A program made the position numbers and the translations under genes. A stretch of DNA of 64,000 nucleotides from contig NZ_BAAAPK010000001.1 of NCBI RefSeq assembly GCF_039531105.1, positions 3,219,631 through 3,283,630 of the forward strand, in the 5' to 3' direction. Shown here one piece after another: positions 52,841 to 61,633 of this stretch. Numbering within the stretch: position 1 is the first letter of the stretch; each line of letters begins with the position of its first letter. This stretch comes from Microbacterium lacus (GTDB lineage: Bacteria > Actinomycetota > Actinomycetes > Actinomycetales > Microbacteriaceae). A model generated the notes under the pieces. The model was not told where the DNA came from. It worked only from the letters and a program-made list of their open reading frames with translations, and made no database searches.

Positions 52841-53680
52841 ATGGTCATTGATCGGGCTGCGCTCGCGGAGTTCCTGCGTCGTCGACGAGCATCACTGCAG
52901 CCCGAAGATGTGGGGCTTGCAGCGGGCCCGCGCCGCCGGACCGACGGTCTCCGCCGCGAAGAGGTCGCCGGACTCAGCCACATGTCGACCGACTACTACA
53001 CCCGCCTCGAGCAGCAGCGCGGCCCACAGCCGTCGGAGCAGATGATCGCCTCCATCGCTCAAGGACTGCATCTCACGCTCGACGAACGCGATCACCTGTT
53101 CCGCCTCGCAGGACACACCCCACCCCCTCGGGGAGGGATCAGCGAGCACATCAGTCCGGGGATGATGCGCATCTTCGATCGTCTCGAAGACACCCCGGCC
53201 GAGATCGTCACCGAGCTCGGCGAGACACTGCGTCAGACGCATCCCGCCCGTGCGTTGACCGGCGACCTCACCCGCTACACCGGACCATCGCGCAGCATCG
53301 GCTACCGCTGGTTCACCGACCCCACCACCCGAGCGCGATACGACCCCCGCGATCACGACTTCCTCGGCAGGATGTTCGCTTCGGGTCTGCGACAGTTCGC
53401 AACGATTCGCGGCTCCGGCTCGCGAGCCGCAGCGCTCGCCGCTCAGCTTCTCGACGAGAGCGAAGAGTTCCAGCGGGTCTGGGAGCTTCACGAAATCGGG
53501 GTCCGCCCTCGCGACACCAAACGCTACGTGCACCCCCACGTCGGCGCGCTCACCCTGTCGTGCCAGACCTTGCTTGACGAGGAACAAGGGCACCGACTGC
53601 TCGTCTACACGGCGAACCCCGGGAGCGAGAGTCAAGAGAAACTCACCCTGCTCACGATGATCGGCGCCACCGATCCCTGA
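52841..53680 (+). CDS. XRE family regulator with MmyB-like ligand domain
   Basis: A 279-residue regulator. The N-terminal helix-turn-helix has the actinobacterial signature RRRASLQPEDVGL, then RRTDGLRREEVAGLSHMSTDYYTRLEQQRG (given in parts) (about residues 13-65). The C-terminal MmyB-like domain (about 105-275) is thought to bind a fatty-acid or other hydrophobic ligand; it carries TGDLTRYTGPSRSIGYRWFTDP and GALTLSCQTLL. It is divergent from the SDR gene, its likely target. Confidence 0.9.
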   Translation: MVIDRAALAEFLRRRRASLQPEDVGLAAGPRRRTDGLRREEVAGLSHMSTDYYTRLEQQRGPQPSEQMIASIAQGLHLTLDERDHLFRLAGHTPPPRGGISEHISPGMMRIFDRLEDTPAEIVTELGETLRQTHPARALTGDLTRYTGPSRSIGYRWFTDPTTRARYDPRDHDFLGRMFASGLRQFATIRGSGSRAAALAAQLLDESEEFQRVWELHEIGVRPRDTKRYVHPHVGALTLSCQTLLDEEQGHRLLVYTANPGSESQEKLTLLTMIGATDP

Positions 53681-54033
53681 CGCCCCACCCACCGGGCCGG
53701 ACTATCCCCACCTCGTCGCCACAAGCCGCGGAAAACAGTGGTTTTCGTCCTTCGGCCACCCACCACAGCACTTCGACACCAAGGCGCCGTGGACTCCTCG
53801 TCACTTGACACCGCCACGCCGCACGTCGGCGCACAACCACATCGATTCACGAAACGGTGTGAACTCGGGTGATCGGCTAGCTTGGTCTCGGATGACGCCA
53901 GCTCGTGCTTCCGCGTGAGGCCGCATGAATCGGGCCACACCGAAACCAAACAGCCACCGAACGGTCATTGGCGGCGAAGACACTGGAAGGATTTCGTTTG
54001 CCCAGATCATCCCTCTCCGAGGTTCGACACTCG
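53681..54033. other. Intergenic interval before the GntR gene
   Basis: No convincing gene is visible. A short hairpin (GAAAAC, 4-nt loop, GTTTTC at 53731-53746) follows the XRE gene by 50 bp and may act as a weak terminator. The GC content falls steadily towards the AT-rich site at 54034. Confidence 0.5.
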
Positions 54034-54045
54034 ATATATAATATG
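54034..54045. promoter_or_regulatory. AT-rich operator/promoter site of the gntR gene
   Basis: ATATATAATAT stands out in GC-rich DNA. It contains TATAAT (54037-54042) usable as a -10 box. Similar AT-rich sites occur at 55955-55966, 61302-61325 and 61591-61613, before other genes of the same catabolic set. The GntR protein encoded here is the likely common regulator. Confidence 0.5.
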
Positions 54046-54087
54046 GGGGATAGCCGCACCGATGGTGCCCACGAGAGAAGGGCTCGA

Positions 54088-54783
54088 TTGAAGACCGGGA
54101 CAGATTGGCCAATTCCAGCCTCACGAGCCGGGCGCGGTCAACTCAGTGATGAAGCCAGCGACTACCTCCGCGAACTCGTTGTCTCGGGCCAGATCCGGCC
54201 TGGCACTCGTGTCCGCCCGGAGTTGATCGCTGAGGCTCTGGACATCTCCTCGACGCCGGCGCGTGAGGCTCTTCAGGCTCTGCGAGTTGAGGGGTTCCTG
54301 CGCTACGAACCCCGGCGTGGCTTCACCGTCGCGCACTTGACGGGCGCAGACATCAGAGACGTCTTCACCGCGCAGAGTCTGCTCGCTGGCGAGCTTGCCG
54401 CCCGGGCGACGTCGCGTGCCAATGCAACAGACTTGGACAATCTTGAGAAGATTCAAGATCGCCTGCGGGCCGCTGCTGCGCGGGACGACGCCAAGGACGT
54501 GGAGCAGCTGAACCACGACTTCCACCGCACGGTCAATCTGCTGGCGGCCGCGCCGAAGATCGCCGCGACCATCGGCTTGCTCTCAAAGTACGCTCCGCGA
54601 CGCTTCTACGCCTCCATCTCGGGCTGGCAGGCCGCGACGCTCGAGGATCACGATGCTCTGTTGCGCGCGCTTGCCGCGCATGACCCAACTGCCGCGCGAG
54701 CCGCGATGGCGACGCACATCCTTCATGCCGGAGAACTCTTGGCTGCGCACTACGACGAGCGAGTCGACTCCTCAGATCAGTAG
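54088..54783 (+). CDS. GntR family regulator (FadR/FCD subfamily)
   Basis: A 231-residue regulator. The winged helix covers about residues 20-85 (SDEASDYLRELVVSGQIRPG, then LIAEALDISSTPAREALQAL), and the helical FCD ligand domain follows (about 95-225) with metal-ligand candidates D/N in LNHDFHRTVNLLA and HILHAGELL. The TTG at 54088 has AGAAGGG at good spacing; an in-frame ATG at 54043 directly abuts the TATAAT box and is less likely to be in the transcript. It overlaps the convergent acyl-CoA dehydrogenase gene by 7 bp. FCD regulators usually sense organic acids, which fits the downstream pathway. Confidence 0.88.
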   Translation: MKTGTDWPIPASRAGRGQLSDEASDYLRELVVSGQIRPGTRVRPELIAEALDISSTPAREALQALRVEGFLRYEPRRGFTVAHLTGADIRDVFTAQSLLAGELAARATSRANATDLDNLEKIQDRLRAAAARDDAKDVEQLNHDFHRTVNLLAAAPKIAATIGLLSKYAPRRFYASISGWQAATLEDHDALLRALAAHDPTAARAAMATHILHAGELLAAHYDERVDSSDQ

Positions 54784-55934
54784 GACTTGGGCATTCCAAG
54801 GGCTTTCGTCCCCACGTAGGAGAGCACCAAGTTGCTGTTGACCGGTGCCACCCCATAGAGGCGCGTTTCCCGGAACTTTCGCTCGACGTCATACGTGTCG
54901 ACGAAGCCGTATCCGCCATGAGTATCGAGCGCCACGTTGGCCGCCTCCCAACTCGCGTCGCTGGCGAGCAACTTGGCCATATTGGCCTCTACTCCGCAAG
55001 CCTCGCCGCGATCGAAGCGCTCCGCCGCGTCAAAGCGCATTAGGTCTGCCGCGCGAATCTTGGTGTAGGCACGTGCGATGGGGAACTGGACTCCTTGGTT
55101 GACCGCGAGCTTGGCGCCGAAGCGCTCCACTTCATTCGCGTAGGCCGTCGCGCGGCTAATGAACCAGTAGCCGTCGCCGATGGCCTCGGCAGCGAGCAGG
55201 ACTCGTTCCGCGTTCCAGCCATCGAGGACATAGCGGAAGCCCTTGCCGACATCACCGATCACGGCATCTGCCGGCACCCGCATCCCTCGGTAGCTCACTC
55301 GATTGGTAGCGAAGTTGAACATCGTGCGGACCGGCTCGACGATCAGCGCCTCGGGTTGCTTCGCGCGCACCTCTCTCAGGTCGACGAGAAAGAGGGTGAG
55401 CCCATCAGCGCGGCCCCGACCGTCGTTACGGGGTGAGGTCCGCGCCAGAACGAGCGCGAGGTCCGACTGATCGATTCGACTAGTCCAGCTCTTCTCACCG
55501 GTGATTGTCCAACCATCCCCGTTGCGGACAGCCTCGGTCTCGATTCGCGTCGTGTCGGAGCCGGCGGTCTGCTCCGTGATCGAGAACGCCTGGAGTCGCA
55601 AACTGCCGCCCGCGAGACCCGGCAAGTACGCTCGCTTCTGCTCGTCACTGCCGTGCCGGAGAAGGGCTGCCATGGTGTACATCTGGGCGTGGCATGCTCC
55701 GGAGTGTCCGCCCGAACGGTTGATCTCCTCCAGAATCACACTAGCGTCCCCTATTCCCAGGCCCAGGCCGCCGAACTCGGTCGGAATAAGCGCAGAAAGG
55801 AATCCCGCCTTCGTGAGGGCGTCAACGAACTCCTCGGGGTAGCCGCGGCGCTGGTCGAGCTCTCGCCAGTACTCGTCCGGAAATTCGCTACAAAGTGCCG
55901 CGACGTCCGCACGAAGTCGCTCACGTTCAATCAT
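54777..55934 (-). CDS. Acyl-CoA dehydrogenase
   Basis: A 385-residue FAD enzyme that introduces an alpha,beta double bond into an acyl-CoA. Typical segments are FSITEQTAGSDTTRIETEA (FAD loop), GEKSWTSRIDQSDLALVLART, the helical region with NAERVLLAAEAIG, and LDTHGGYGFVDTYDVERKFRE near the C-terminus. The ATG at 55934 has GGAG seven bases upstream. It is separated by 35 bp, containing an AT-rich palindrome, from the MmgE/PrpD gene and may have its own promoter. In this context the substrate could be a succinyl-CoA derivative such as methylsuccinyl-CoA (inference). Confidence 0.9.
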   Translation of the reverse strand: MIERERLRADVAALCSEFPDEYWRELDQRRGYPEEFVDALTKAGFLSALIPTEFGGLGLGIGDASVILEEINRSGGHSGACHAQMYTMAALLRHGSDEQKRAYLPGLAGGSLRLQAFSITEQTAGSDTTRIETEAVRNGDGWTITGEKSWTSRIDQSDLALVLARTSPRNDGRGRADGLTLFLVDLREVRAKQPEALIVEPVRTMFNFATNRVSYRGMRVPADAVIGDVGKGFRYVLDGWNAERVLLAAEAIGDGYWFISRATAYANEVERFGAKLAVNQGVQFPIARAYTKIRAADLMRFDAAERFDRGEACGVEANMAKLLASDASWEAANVALDTHGGYGFVDTYDVERKFRETRLYGVAPVNSNLVLSYVGTKALGMPKSY

Positions 55935-55954
55935 TGTCAATCTCCATACTATGG

Positions 55955-55966
55955 ATTATATATAAT
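55955..55966. promoter_or_regulatory. AT-rich palindrome before the acyl-CoA dehydrogenase gene
   Basis: ATTATATATAAT is a perfect 12-bp palindrome lying between the MmgE/PrpD stop (55970) and the acyl-CoA dehydrogenase start (55934). It resembles the sites at 54034, 61302 and 61591 and is proposed as a GntR operator. Confidence 0.55.
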
Positions 55967-55969
55967 AGA

Positions 55970-57325
55970 CTACGAAGCGCTATCTAACTTGACCGAAGAG
56001 AGCGGAGCGTCTCCGTCAGCGTGTCGCCACCTTTTGACGAGCGCACGAGCAGAATCAGGACCGACTAACTCCGCCGCCTTCTCAGCAATGTCCTCCCAAT
56101 TAGGTGGACTCGAAGGGGAACCTCGGAAGCTCTCGGTGGTCCGCGCGATCTCCTGCCCATCGTCGAGCAACACGCGCACCTCGGCGGTCCATCTGGAAGG
56201 GTAGGCGGCCTCCACCTTCGCGCTGGTCACGGTGTGGATTTTCGACATCCACGGCGCCAACCGCTCGGCCACGGACGCTGCGTTATCGAAGTCCTCGAGC
56301 CCGGCTCGACCCGTGGTGAAGGCGAGCGCCGCACCAAACGGCATGTTGAACTGGGCATCCACCGTCGATGCGACGCTCAGCTTCTGAGCGGGTGGAAGCG
56401 AAACAAGAGCTTGTCCCGCCTCGATGACTGCCACGTCTATGCGGGCAATCTCGTCACTCGTGAGGTGCCCGAGGGACATGTGCAGGTCCGCCAGCAGATC
56501 CATAGCGCCGTGCATATACCGGCAGCACGCGAAGAACTTTACGCTTGTGGAAAGCACACCTCGCCCCGCGCAAAGGTCCAGCTCGTTGCCCGCCGACATT
56601 CCGCCGCCGTAGAGGCGCAACCACCCGTGGTCGCCCTCGATAGCGGCTGCGGGCGCACGGAAGCCAGCGCGAGCCAGGCGCGCAGCGCGAATGCCCGCGG
56701 AAGCCGCATGGCCGGCATTGAGTCTTTTCGTCCACGCTCCATCCGTGAGAAACTGCAGGCTTCCCGCCGCGAGGTTGGCGCTCAGCGAGAGTGCATTCTG
56801 CGTTTGCTCTACGTCCAGTTCGAGCAGCCGAGACGCTGCAGCTGCTGCCCCCAGAGCTCCAGCGACAGCTGTGGGATGGAAACCACGTCGGTAGACCTCC
56901 GCCGCACCGATCAGCACCCCGCTGGACGTCATCACGTCATAACCGACGTTCGCAGCGGCGAGAGCCTCGTCCACGGAGATGCTGTCGAGATCGGCCAGCG
57001 CGAACACAGTTGGCCAGATGACAACACCGGGATGCGTCGAGGACTCCTCGTGAGTGTCATCCAGTTCCAGCCCGTGCGCTGAGATCCCGTTCACCAGGGC
57101 AGCCGCTTCGGCGGGCACTCGCGCCTGCGAACCTTCGATGTGAGCGCTCCCGGCGTCATCACTCACTGCGGCAACGGCGGCAATAGCCGACGGAGCCCGC
57201 GAGCCAGCGCGTGCAAGGGACAGGTAATCGACAGCCAGCATTCTCAATCTGTCGGATGCGGTCTCGGGTACGGGGGCCCTGGTTGCATGCTGCGCGAGGT
57301 CGGCGGTCATCGGAGCGGCGTCCAT
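55970..57325 (-). CDS. MmgE/PrpD family protein
   Basis: A 451-residue member of the family that includes 2-methylcitrate dehydratase and cis-aconitate decarboxylase. Characteristic segments are NGISAHGLELDDTHEESSTHPG, the helical ALSLSANLAAG and FFACCRYMHGAMDLL, with a second alpha/beta domain to the C-terminus. Family members act on branched or hydroxylated di- and tricarboxylates without a cofactor. The start may be 57325 or the ATG five codons later. It begins 2 bp after the CoA-transferase stop, in the operon ALDH, MaoC, CitE, CoA-transferase, MmgE/PrpD. Confidence 0.88.
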   Translation of the reverse strand: MDAAPMTADLAQHATRAPVPETASDRLRMLAVDYLSLARAGSRAPSAIAAVAAVSDDAGSAHIEGSQARVPAEAAALVNGISAHGLELDDTHEESSTHPGVVIWPTVFALADLDSISVDEALAAANVGYDVMTSSGVLIGAAEVYRRGFHPTAVAGALGAAAAASRLLELDVEQTQNALSLSANLAAGSLQFLTDGAWTKRLNAGHAASAGIRAARLARAGFRAPAAAIEGDHGWLRLYGGGMSAGNELDLCAGRGVLSTSVKFFACCRYMHGAMDLLADLHMSLGHLTSDEIARIDVAVIEAGQALVSLPPAQKLSVASTVDAQFNMPFGAALAFTTGRAGLEDFDNAASVAERLAPWMSKIHTVTSAKVEAAYPSRWTAEVRVLLDDGQEIARTTESFRGSPSSPPNWEDIAEKAAELVGPDSARALVKRWRHADGDAPLSSVKLDSAS

Positions 57326-57327
57326 CC

Positions 57328-58476
57328 TTAAGCGCTCCCCCCTGCCCCGAATTCTGCACGGATTTGTTCGCTGTGCTCACCGATCGCGGGAACTGGGCCC
57401 ATGAGAGGCTCGCGGCCGAATACCGTGACGGGGGGAACCGTTGCTCGAACGACGCCGCTACGAGTCGCAATGTCACGCCAGCGGCGGCGAGCTTCGAGCT
57501 GCGGGTGATCTGCAAACTCCTGCATCGTCCTCAGCCGCGCGTTCGCTATTCCCGCCGCATCCAGACGCGCCTCGGCCTCATCGACACGGATACCGCTGAA
57601 CGCGGCTGCAAGCACATCCTCGAGGTCCTGACGATGCGCCATGCGCCCGGTGTTCCCCACGAAGCGATGGTCCTCAGCGAGGTCGGGGCGATTCAGCACG
57701 TCCCTGCACAAGGCAGCCCACTCGCGATCGTTTTGAACACCGAGAAACACCGTTCCATCCCTGCACGCCATCGGTCCGTAGGGAGCGATTGAGGCATGGC
57801 GCGCGCCGGCCCGGGCGGGGTCAGCCCCGCCGTAGCGCGCGTAGAAGTAGGGCTGCGCCATCCACTCCCCGAGTGCTTCTAGCATCGACACCTCGAAAAC
57901 TTGCCCCGCGCCCGTCTTTTCACGCTCGTAGAGAGCGGTAAGCACACCGGAGTAGGTGTACATGCCGGCGGCGATGTCAGCAATGGAGATTCCGACCTTC
58001 GCGGGGGCGTCAGGTGAGCCCGTCACGGAGACGAGGCCGGCCTCGCACTGGATAAGCAGGTCGTACGCCTTCTTCTTCTCCGCAGGTCCGCCGCCACCGT
58101 ATCCAGAGATCGAAGCGGCGATGAGGGAGGGTTCCTCGGCATGCAGTTGCAGCGGGTCAAGTCCAAGACGCCCGACGGCGCCGGGGGCGAGATTCTGAAC
58201 GAAGACATCCGCCGTTCGGATGATTCGACGTATGAGGGCGATCCCGTCGGCCGTCTTGAGGTCCACGACCACGCTCTCCTTGCCGCGGTTGAGCCACGTG
58301 AAGAAGCTCGATTCGCCGTAGACCTTCGTGTCGTAGTCGCGCGCAAAGTCACCTTCAGGGCGCTCGACCTTGATAACACGGGCGCCAAGGTCCGCCAACT
58401 GTCGGGTGGCGAACGGTGCCGCGACAGCTTGTTCCAGAGAGAGGACTGTCACGCCGGCAAGCGGGGCATTCGTCAT
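57328..58476 (-). CDS. Class III CoA-transferase (CaiB/BaiF)
   Basis: A 382-residue CoA-transferase. The N-terminal signature is VLSLEQAVAAPFATRQLADLGARVIKVERP (in parts), the catalytic aspartate is D139 in AYDLLIQCEAGL, and the flexible glycine loop SGYGGGGPAEKKKAYD precedes it. It moves CoA from a donor such as succinyl-CoA to an organic acid. With the coupled CitE and MaoC genes it resembles itaconate/mesaconate/citramalate-type systems. The ATG overlaps the CitE stop (ATGA). Confidence 0.9.
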   Translation of the reverse strand: MTNAPLAGVTVLSLEQAVAAPFATRQLADLGARVIKVERPEGDFARDYDTKVYGESSFFTWLNRGKESVVVDLKTADGIALIRRIIRTADVFVQNLAPGAVGRLGLDPLQLHAEEPSLIAASISGYGGGGPAEKKKAYDLLIQCEAGLVSVTGSPDAPAKVGISIADIAAGMYTYSGVLTALYEREKTGAGQVFEVSMLEALGEWMAQPYFYARYGGADPARAGARHASIAPYGPMACRDGTVFLGVQNDREWAALCRDVLNRPDLAEDHRFVGNTGRMAHRQDLEDVLAAAFSGIRVDEAEARLDAAGIANARLRTMQEFADHPQLEARRRWRDIATRSGVVRATVPPVTVFGREPLMGPVPAIGEHSEQIRAEFGAGGSA

Positions 58477-59318
58477 CGCGTGCCCGCCTCTGCCAGTATC
58501 CGACGAGCCCGCTCGATGACGGGGCGGTCGATCATCTTTCCATCGACCGCCTTGGCGCCATGGGTGGGACCGCCGGCTCTAACGACAGACCACGCCCAAG
58601 AGATCTCGAGGTCCGTTGGAATGAACGCGTCGTGCGTCAGGCCGACCTGACGAGGATGGATGCAAAGCTTCCCTGTCATCCCGATGGCGCGCGCCCGCTG
58701 AACAGAGTCGGTCAATGCATCATCATCGGATAGCGCCACGCTCACACCGTCGATCGGGGCGGCGCACTGTGCGGCTCGCGAGTCGAGCACGAGGTCAGCT
58801 CTGACCAGATCCATCGTCGGATCGGCATCCGGGGTCCTTTCCACCGCGGCCTGCCCGAGATCGAGCGCGAGATCGATCGTTCCGAGCGCGAGGCGCGTGA
58901 CGGCACGCGAGCGCGCGAGAGCATACGCGTGCCGAACGCCGACGGCCGTCTCGACGAGTGCGACGACCTCGCCGAGACCTGTGGTGTAGTTCTCGAGGAT
59001 GGATGCGTCCTCAGCCTTCGGCACCATGACGCCTGCGAATCCGCTGGCGCGTGCTGCGCCGAAGATCTCACGGTCATCGTCGGCGAAAGAGGTATCCAGA
59101 CCGTTCACGCGAACAATGAAGAGCTGATCACGCCCGAGCCCGTCGTGGACCGCCCGGGCGATGCTTTCGCGCGCAAGGTCTTTCCTCGCCGCGTCGACGG
59201 CGTCCTCGAGGTCGAGCACGACCACGTCGGGGCGAGCTGCGGCTGCGGAGACGAAGCGCGCCGGGCGGTCGCCTGGGACGAAGAGCAGGGAGCGCGCATC
59301 TGCGAGTGACCGACTCAT
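58473..59318 (-). CDS. CitE-like CoA ester lyase (HpcH/HpaI fold)
   Basis: A 281-residue TIM-barrel lyase. Motifs are LLFVPGDRPARF, VVLDLEDAVDAARKDLAR, VMVPKAED, and the late GKLCIHPRQVGLTHDAF. Members cleave malyl-, methylmalyl- or citramalyl-CoA to acetyl- or propionyl-CoA plus glyoxylate or pyruvate. No citrate lyase alpha or gamma subunit genes are near, so it acts on free CoA thioesters. It overlaps both the MaoC gene and the CoA-transferase gene by 4 bp. Confidence 0.9.
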   Translation of the reverse strand: MSRSLADARSLLFVPGDRPARFVSAAAARPDVVVLDLEDAVDAARKDLARESIARAVHDGLGRDQLFIVRVNGLDTSFADDDREIFGAARASGFAGVMVPKAEDASILENYTTGLGEVVALVETAVGVRHAYALARSRAVTRLALGTIDLALDLGQAAVERTPDADPTMDLVRADLVLDSRAAQCAAPIDGVSVALSDDDALTDSVQRARAIGMTGKLCIHPRQVGLTHDAFIPTDLEISWAWSVVRAGGPTHGAKAVDGKMIDRPVIERARRILAEAGTR

Positions 59319-59848
59319 CGCGCTGAAGCCTCGTCAAGACTGGCCGTGTCCGGTCGTCTGACGTCAGCGAGCGGAGCCATGCCCCGGCGGTAAACCATGA
59401 AGGTACGCCGGTACGAGATCACGATAACTCCGTCTTGATTGAAACCCTCCGTGACCACGGTGACGAGTCCGACAGCCGGGCGCGACCCCGAATCTCGAAG
59501 CTCGAGGACGCGGGAGCGGGAGTACAGGGTGTCACCCTCGAACACAGGCGCCGGGAGCCGCACCACGTCCCATCCGAGGTTCGCAAAGACGTTCAGGGAG
59601 AGGTCGATCACTGACTGGCCCGTTACGAGCGCCAGCGTGAGAGTCGAGTTCACCAGCGGCCTGCCGAACTCCGTAGAGGCGGCGTAGGCAGAGTCGAAGT
59701 GAACCTTGGCGGTGTTCTGCGTGAGCAGAGTGAACCATGTGTTGTCAGTGGCCGTGATGGTTCTCCCCAGCGGGTGATAGTAGGTGTCTCCGATCGCAAA
59801 GTCTTCGAAGAATCGCCCCTCCCACCCAGTGACTTCCTTCCCAGTCAC
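59315..59848 (-). CDS. MaoC family hydratase (mesaconyl/itaconyl-CoA hydratase-like)
   Basis: A 177-residue hot-dog fold protein. FEDFAIGDTYYHPLGRTITATDNTWFTLLTQNTAKVHFD (in parts) matches the mesaconyl-CoA hydratase type, with the hydratase residues D/N and H in TATDN and KVHFDSAYA, followed by GRPLVNSTLTLALVTG. It would add water to an unsaturated CoA ester, giving the substrate of the coupled CitE-like lyase. The GTG start overlaps the ALDH stop. Confidence 0.88.
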   Translation of the reverse strand: MTGKEVTGWEGRFFEDFAIGDTYYHPLGRTITATDNTWFTLLTQNTAKVHFDSAYAASTEFGRPLVNSTLTLALVTGQSVIDLSLNVFANLGWDVVRLPAPVFEGDTLYSRSRVLELRDSGSRPAVGLVTVVTEGFNQDGVIVISYRRTFMVYRRGMAPLADVRRPDTASLDEASAR

Positions 59849-61260
59849 AGCTTCACCACCACAGTCTTGGTCTGCGTGTAGGCGTCCATCGCCTCATAGC
59901 CTTTCTCTCGGCCGTAGCCGGAACGTTTGAATCCGCCGAAGGGCAGCTCCACTCCCCCGCCCGCGCCATAGGTGTTGATGTACACCTGGCCCGCCTCGAT
60001 CTCTGCGGCCATCCGATGCGCGCGACCGATGTCTCGCGTCCATACGGCTCCGAGCAGCGCGTAGTCGGTCCCGTTCGCCAGAGCGAGTGCATCAGCCTCG
60101 TCATCGAACGAAGTGGTGACGAGGACGGGCCCGAAGACCTCTTCCTGCGCGATCTCGGAGGCGGGATCGACGTCATCGATGAGAGTGGCGGAGAAGAACG
60201 CTCCTTCGTCGTACCCGGCCGGTATAGTGCCACCGGCGATGACTCGCCCTGAGCTAGCGGCCACCAACTGCTCTACCCGCTTCTGCTGCTTTACGGAGAT
60301 GAGCGGTCCGAGGTCGGGGTCGTCGATACCGCGGCCCATTGTCACCGTCTCGAATCGTCGGCCGAGCCGTTCGATGATCTCGGCGTGAACGTGCCGGTGC
60401 ACGAGGAGTCGTGCGCCAGCTGAGCAGGTCTGTCCGGCGTTCTGGATGATCGCCTTCAGCAAGACCGGGACGGCAGCGTCGAGGTCGGCGTCCGGGAAAA
60501 CGATTTGAGCGGACTTGCCACCCAGCTCGAGGGTGGTGGGGACGGTCCGCTCGGCAGCCGAGCGCGCAATCTGTGCGCCGATAGCGGTCGAACCGACGAA
60601 CCCGATGTGAGCCACCCCTTGGTGCTCAGCCAGGAGAGCGCCTGTCTCCGCGCCGATCCCCGGGATGACGTTGAGGACCCCCTTGGGTAACCCGGACTCG
60701 ATCGCGAGCTCGGCGACCCGCACAGCAGAACGAGGAGTCTCGTCCGCCGGCTTGACCACGCATGCGTTCCCTGTGGCCAACGCGGGTCCTATCGCGCGTC
60801 CTAAGAGCTGCAGAGGATAGTTCCAGGCAAGAATGTGCGCAGCGACGCCGAACGGTTCGCGTCGGGTGTATACGACGTGGTCTGGCCCAATCGGAATCGA
60901 AAGACCGTAGTACGAGTCGATCGCGTGACCGTAGAAGGTCATGTATCGGGCACAAACGTCGACATCAGCGAGAGCCTGCGATAAGGGCTTACCCGTGTCC
61001 TCGCTCTCGAGGACCGCCAACTCGTCACGATTGTCGAAGATTAGGGAACCTAGTCGTGTGAGCACCCCCGCCCTTTGTTCGGGTGTGGCGCGCCTCCACA
61101 GACGCTGAGCTCGACCGGCGGCCTCGACCGCGGCATCCACCTCCGCGGGGCCGGAGCGGACGACGGTCCCGAGGCTACGGCCATCCGCGGGGTCGATGTT
61201 CTCGTAGGTTGCTGTGCAATCGACGGAGGATCCATCGATGAAGGCTAGCGTCTGAGCCAA
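59845..61260 (-). CDS. Aldehyde dehydrogenase (NAD(P)-dependent)
   Basis: A 471-residue ALDH. Catalytic residues N147 (AWNYPL), E245 (LELGGKS) and C279 (NAGQTCSAG) are present, and the C-terminal NTYGAGGGVELPFGGFKRSGYGRE is typical of betaine/semialdehyde-type enzymes. The start is TTG, supported by AGGAGG six bases upstream. It is the first gene of the leftward operon and oxidises an aldehyde, probably the product of the divergent alcohol dehydrogenase, to the acid used by the CoA-transferase. Confidence 0.92.
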   Translation of the reverse strand: MAQTLAFIDGSSVDCTATYENIDPADGRSLGTVVRSGPAEVDAAVEAAGRAQRLWRRATPEQRAGVLTRLGSLIFDNRDELAVLESEDTGKPLSQALADVDVCARYMTFYGHAIDSYYGLSIPIGPDHVVYTRREPFGVAAHILAWNYPLQLLGRAIGPALATGNACVVKPADETPRSAVRVAELAIESGLPKGVLNVIPGIGAETGALLAEHQGVAHIGFVGSTAIGAQIARSAAERTVPTTLELGGKSAQIVFPDADLDAAVPVLLKAIIQNAGQTCSAGARLLVHRHVHAEIIERLGRRFETVTMGRGIDDPDLGPLISVKQQKRVEQLVAASSGRVIAGGTIPAGYDEGAFFSATLIDDVDPASEIAQEEVFGPVLVTTSFDDEADALALANGTDYALLGAVWTRDIGRAHRMAAEIEAGQVYINTYGAGGGVELPFGGFKRSGYGREKGYEAMDAYTQTKTVVVKL

Positions 61261-61301
61261 AGCAGTCCTCCTTGTGAGGGCGAGAGCGCGCGCCGTCGCC
61301 C

Positions 61302-61325
61302 GTCTATATTTTATATATTACGCAT
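61302..61325. promoter_or_regulatory. AT-rich operator candidate before the ALDH operon
   Basis: CTATATTTTATATATTACG (from 61304) is a partly palindromic AT block about 40 bp upstream of the ALDH start. Its reverse strand contains ATAAAATATAG, close to the site at 61591-61613. Confidence 0.5.
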
Positions 61326-61590
61326 ACTGGATCGACTTTGGTGCACGTCCTCCGCGATCGAGAAAGATATGTTGTCGCAGACGACAGCGAGACTACCCAT
61401 TGCCGCGAATCTCGCAGAGACTGGGCAGGGCCAGAGGCGCGAGGGCGGGCTCGGTGCCTACGGCACGCGGCCACGGAGAGGGTGTCATGGCTCATCCAGC
61501 TGCAACGTCGAGGCCGCGAGTCCGCCAAAGCGGGAGGCCACGCGCAAGCCCGTCGAGCTGAGCGACGGGAACCCACCCACCGCGTCGTGG

Positions 61591-61613
61591 TGATAAAATA
61601 TAATATAGTAATC
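61591..61613. promoter_or_regulatory. AT-rich operator candidate before the ADH gene
   Basis: TGATAAAATATAATATAGTA lies about 25-40 bp upstream of the alcohol dehydrogenase ATG. It shares ATAAAATATA with the reverse strand of the site at 61302-61325. Confidence 0.5.
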
Positions 61614-61633
61614 TCAATCAAAGGGTGATATCG

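Larger units (their letters stand above)
61261..61633. other. Divergent control region between ALDH and ADH
   Basis: A 373-bp space with AT-rich sites near both ends and a GC-rich middle (61340-61580) in which no convincing gene, RNA or repeat was seen. Short open frames here lack ribosome sites and normal codon bias. Confidence 0.5.

Noticed and set aside
61338..61628. Short open frames in the ALDH/ADH intergenic region
   Set aside because: No ribosome site, abnormal codon use, and overlap with the AT-rich control site.
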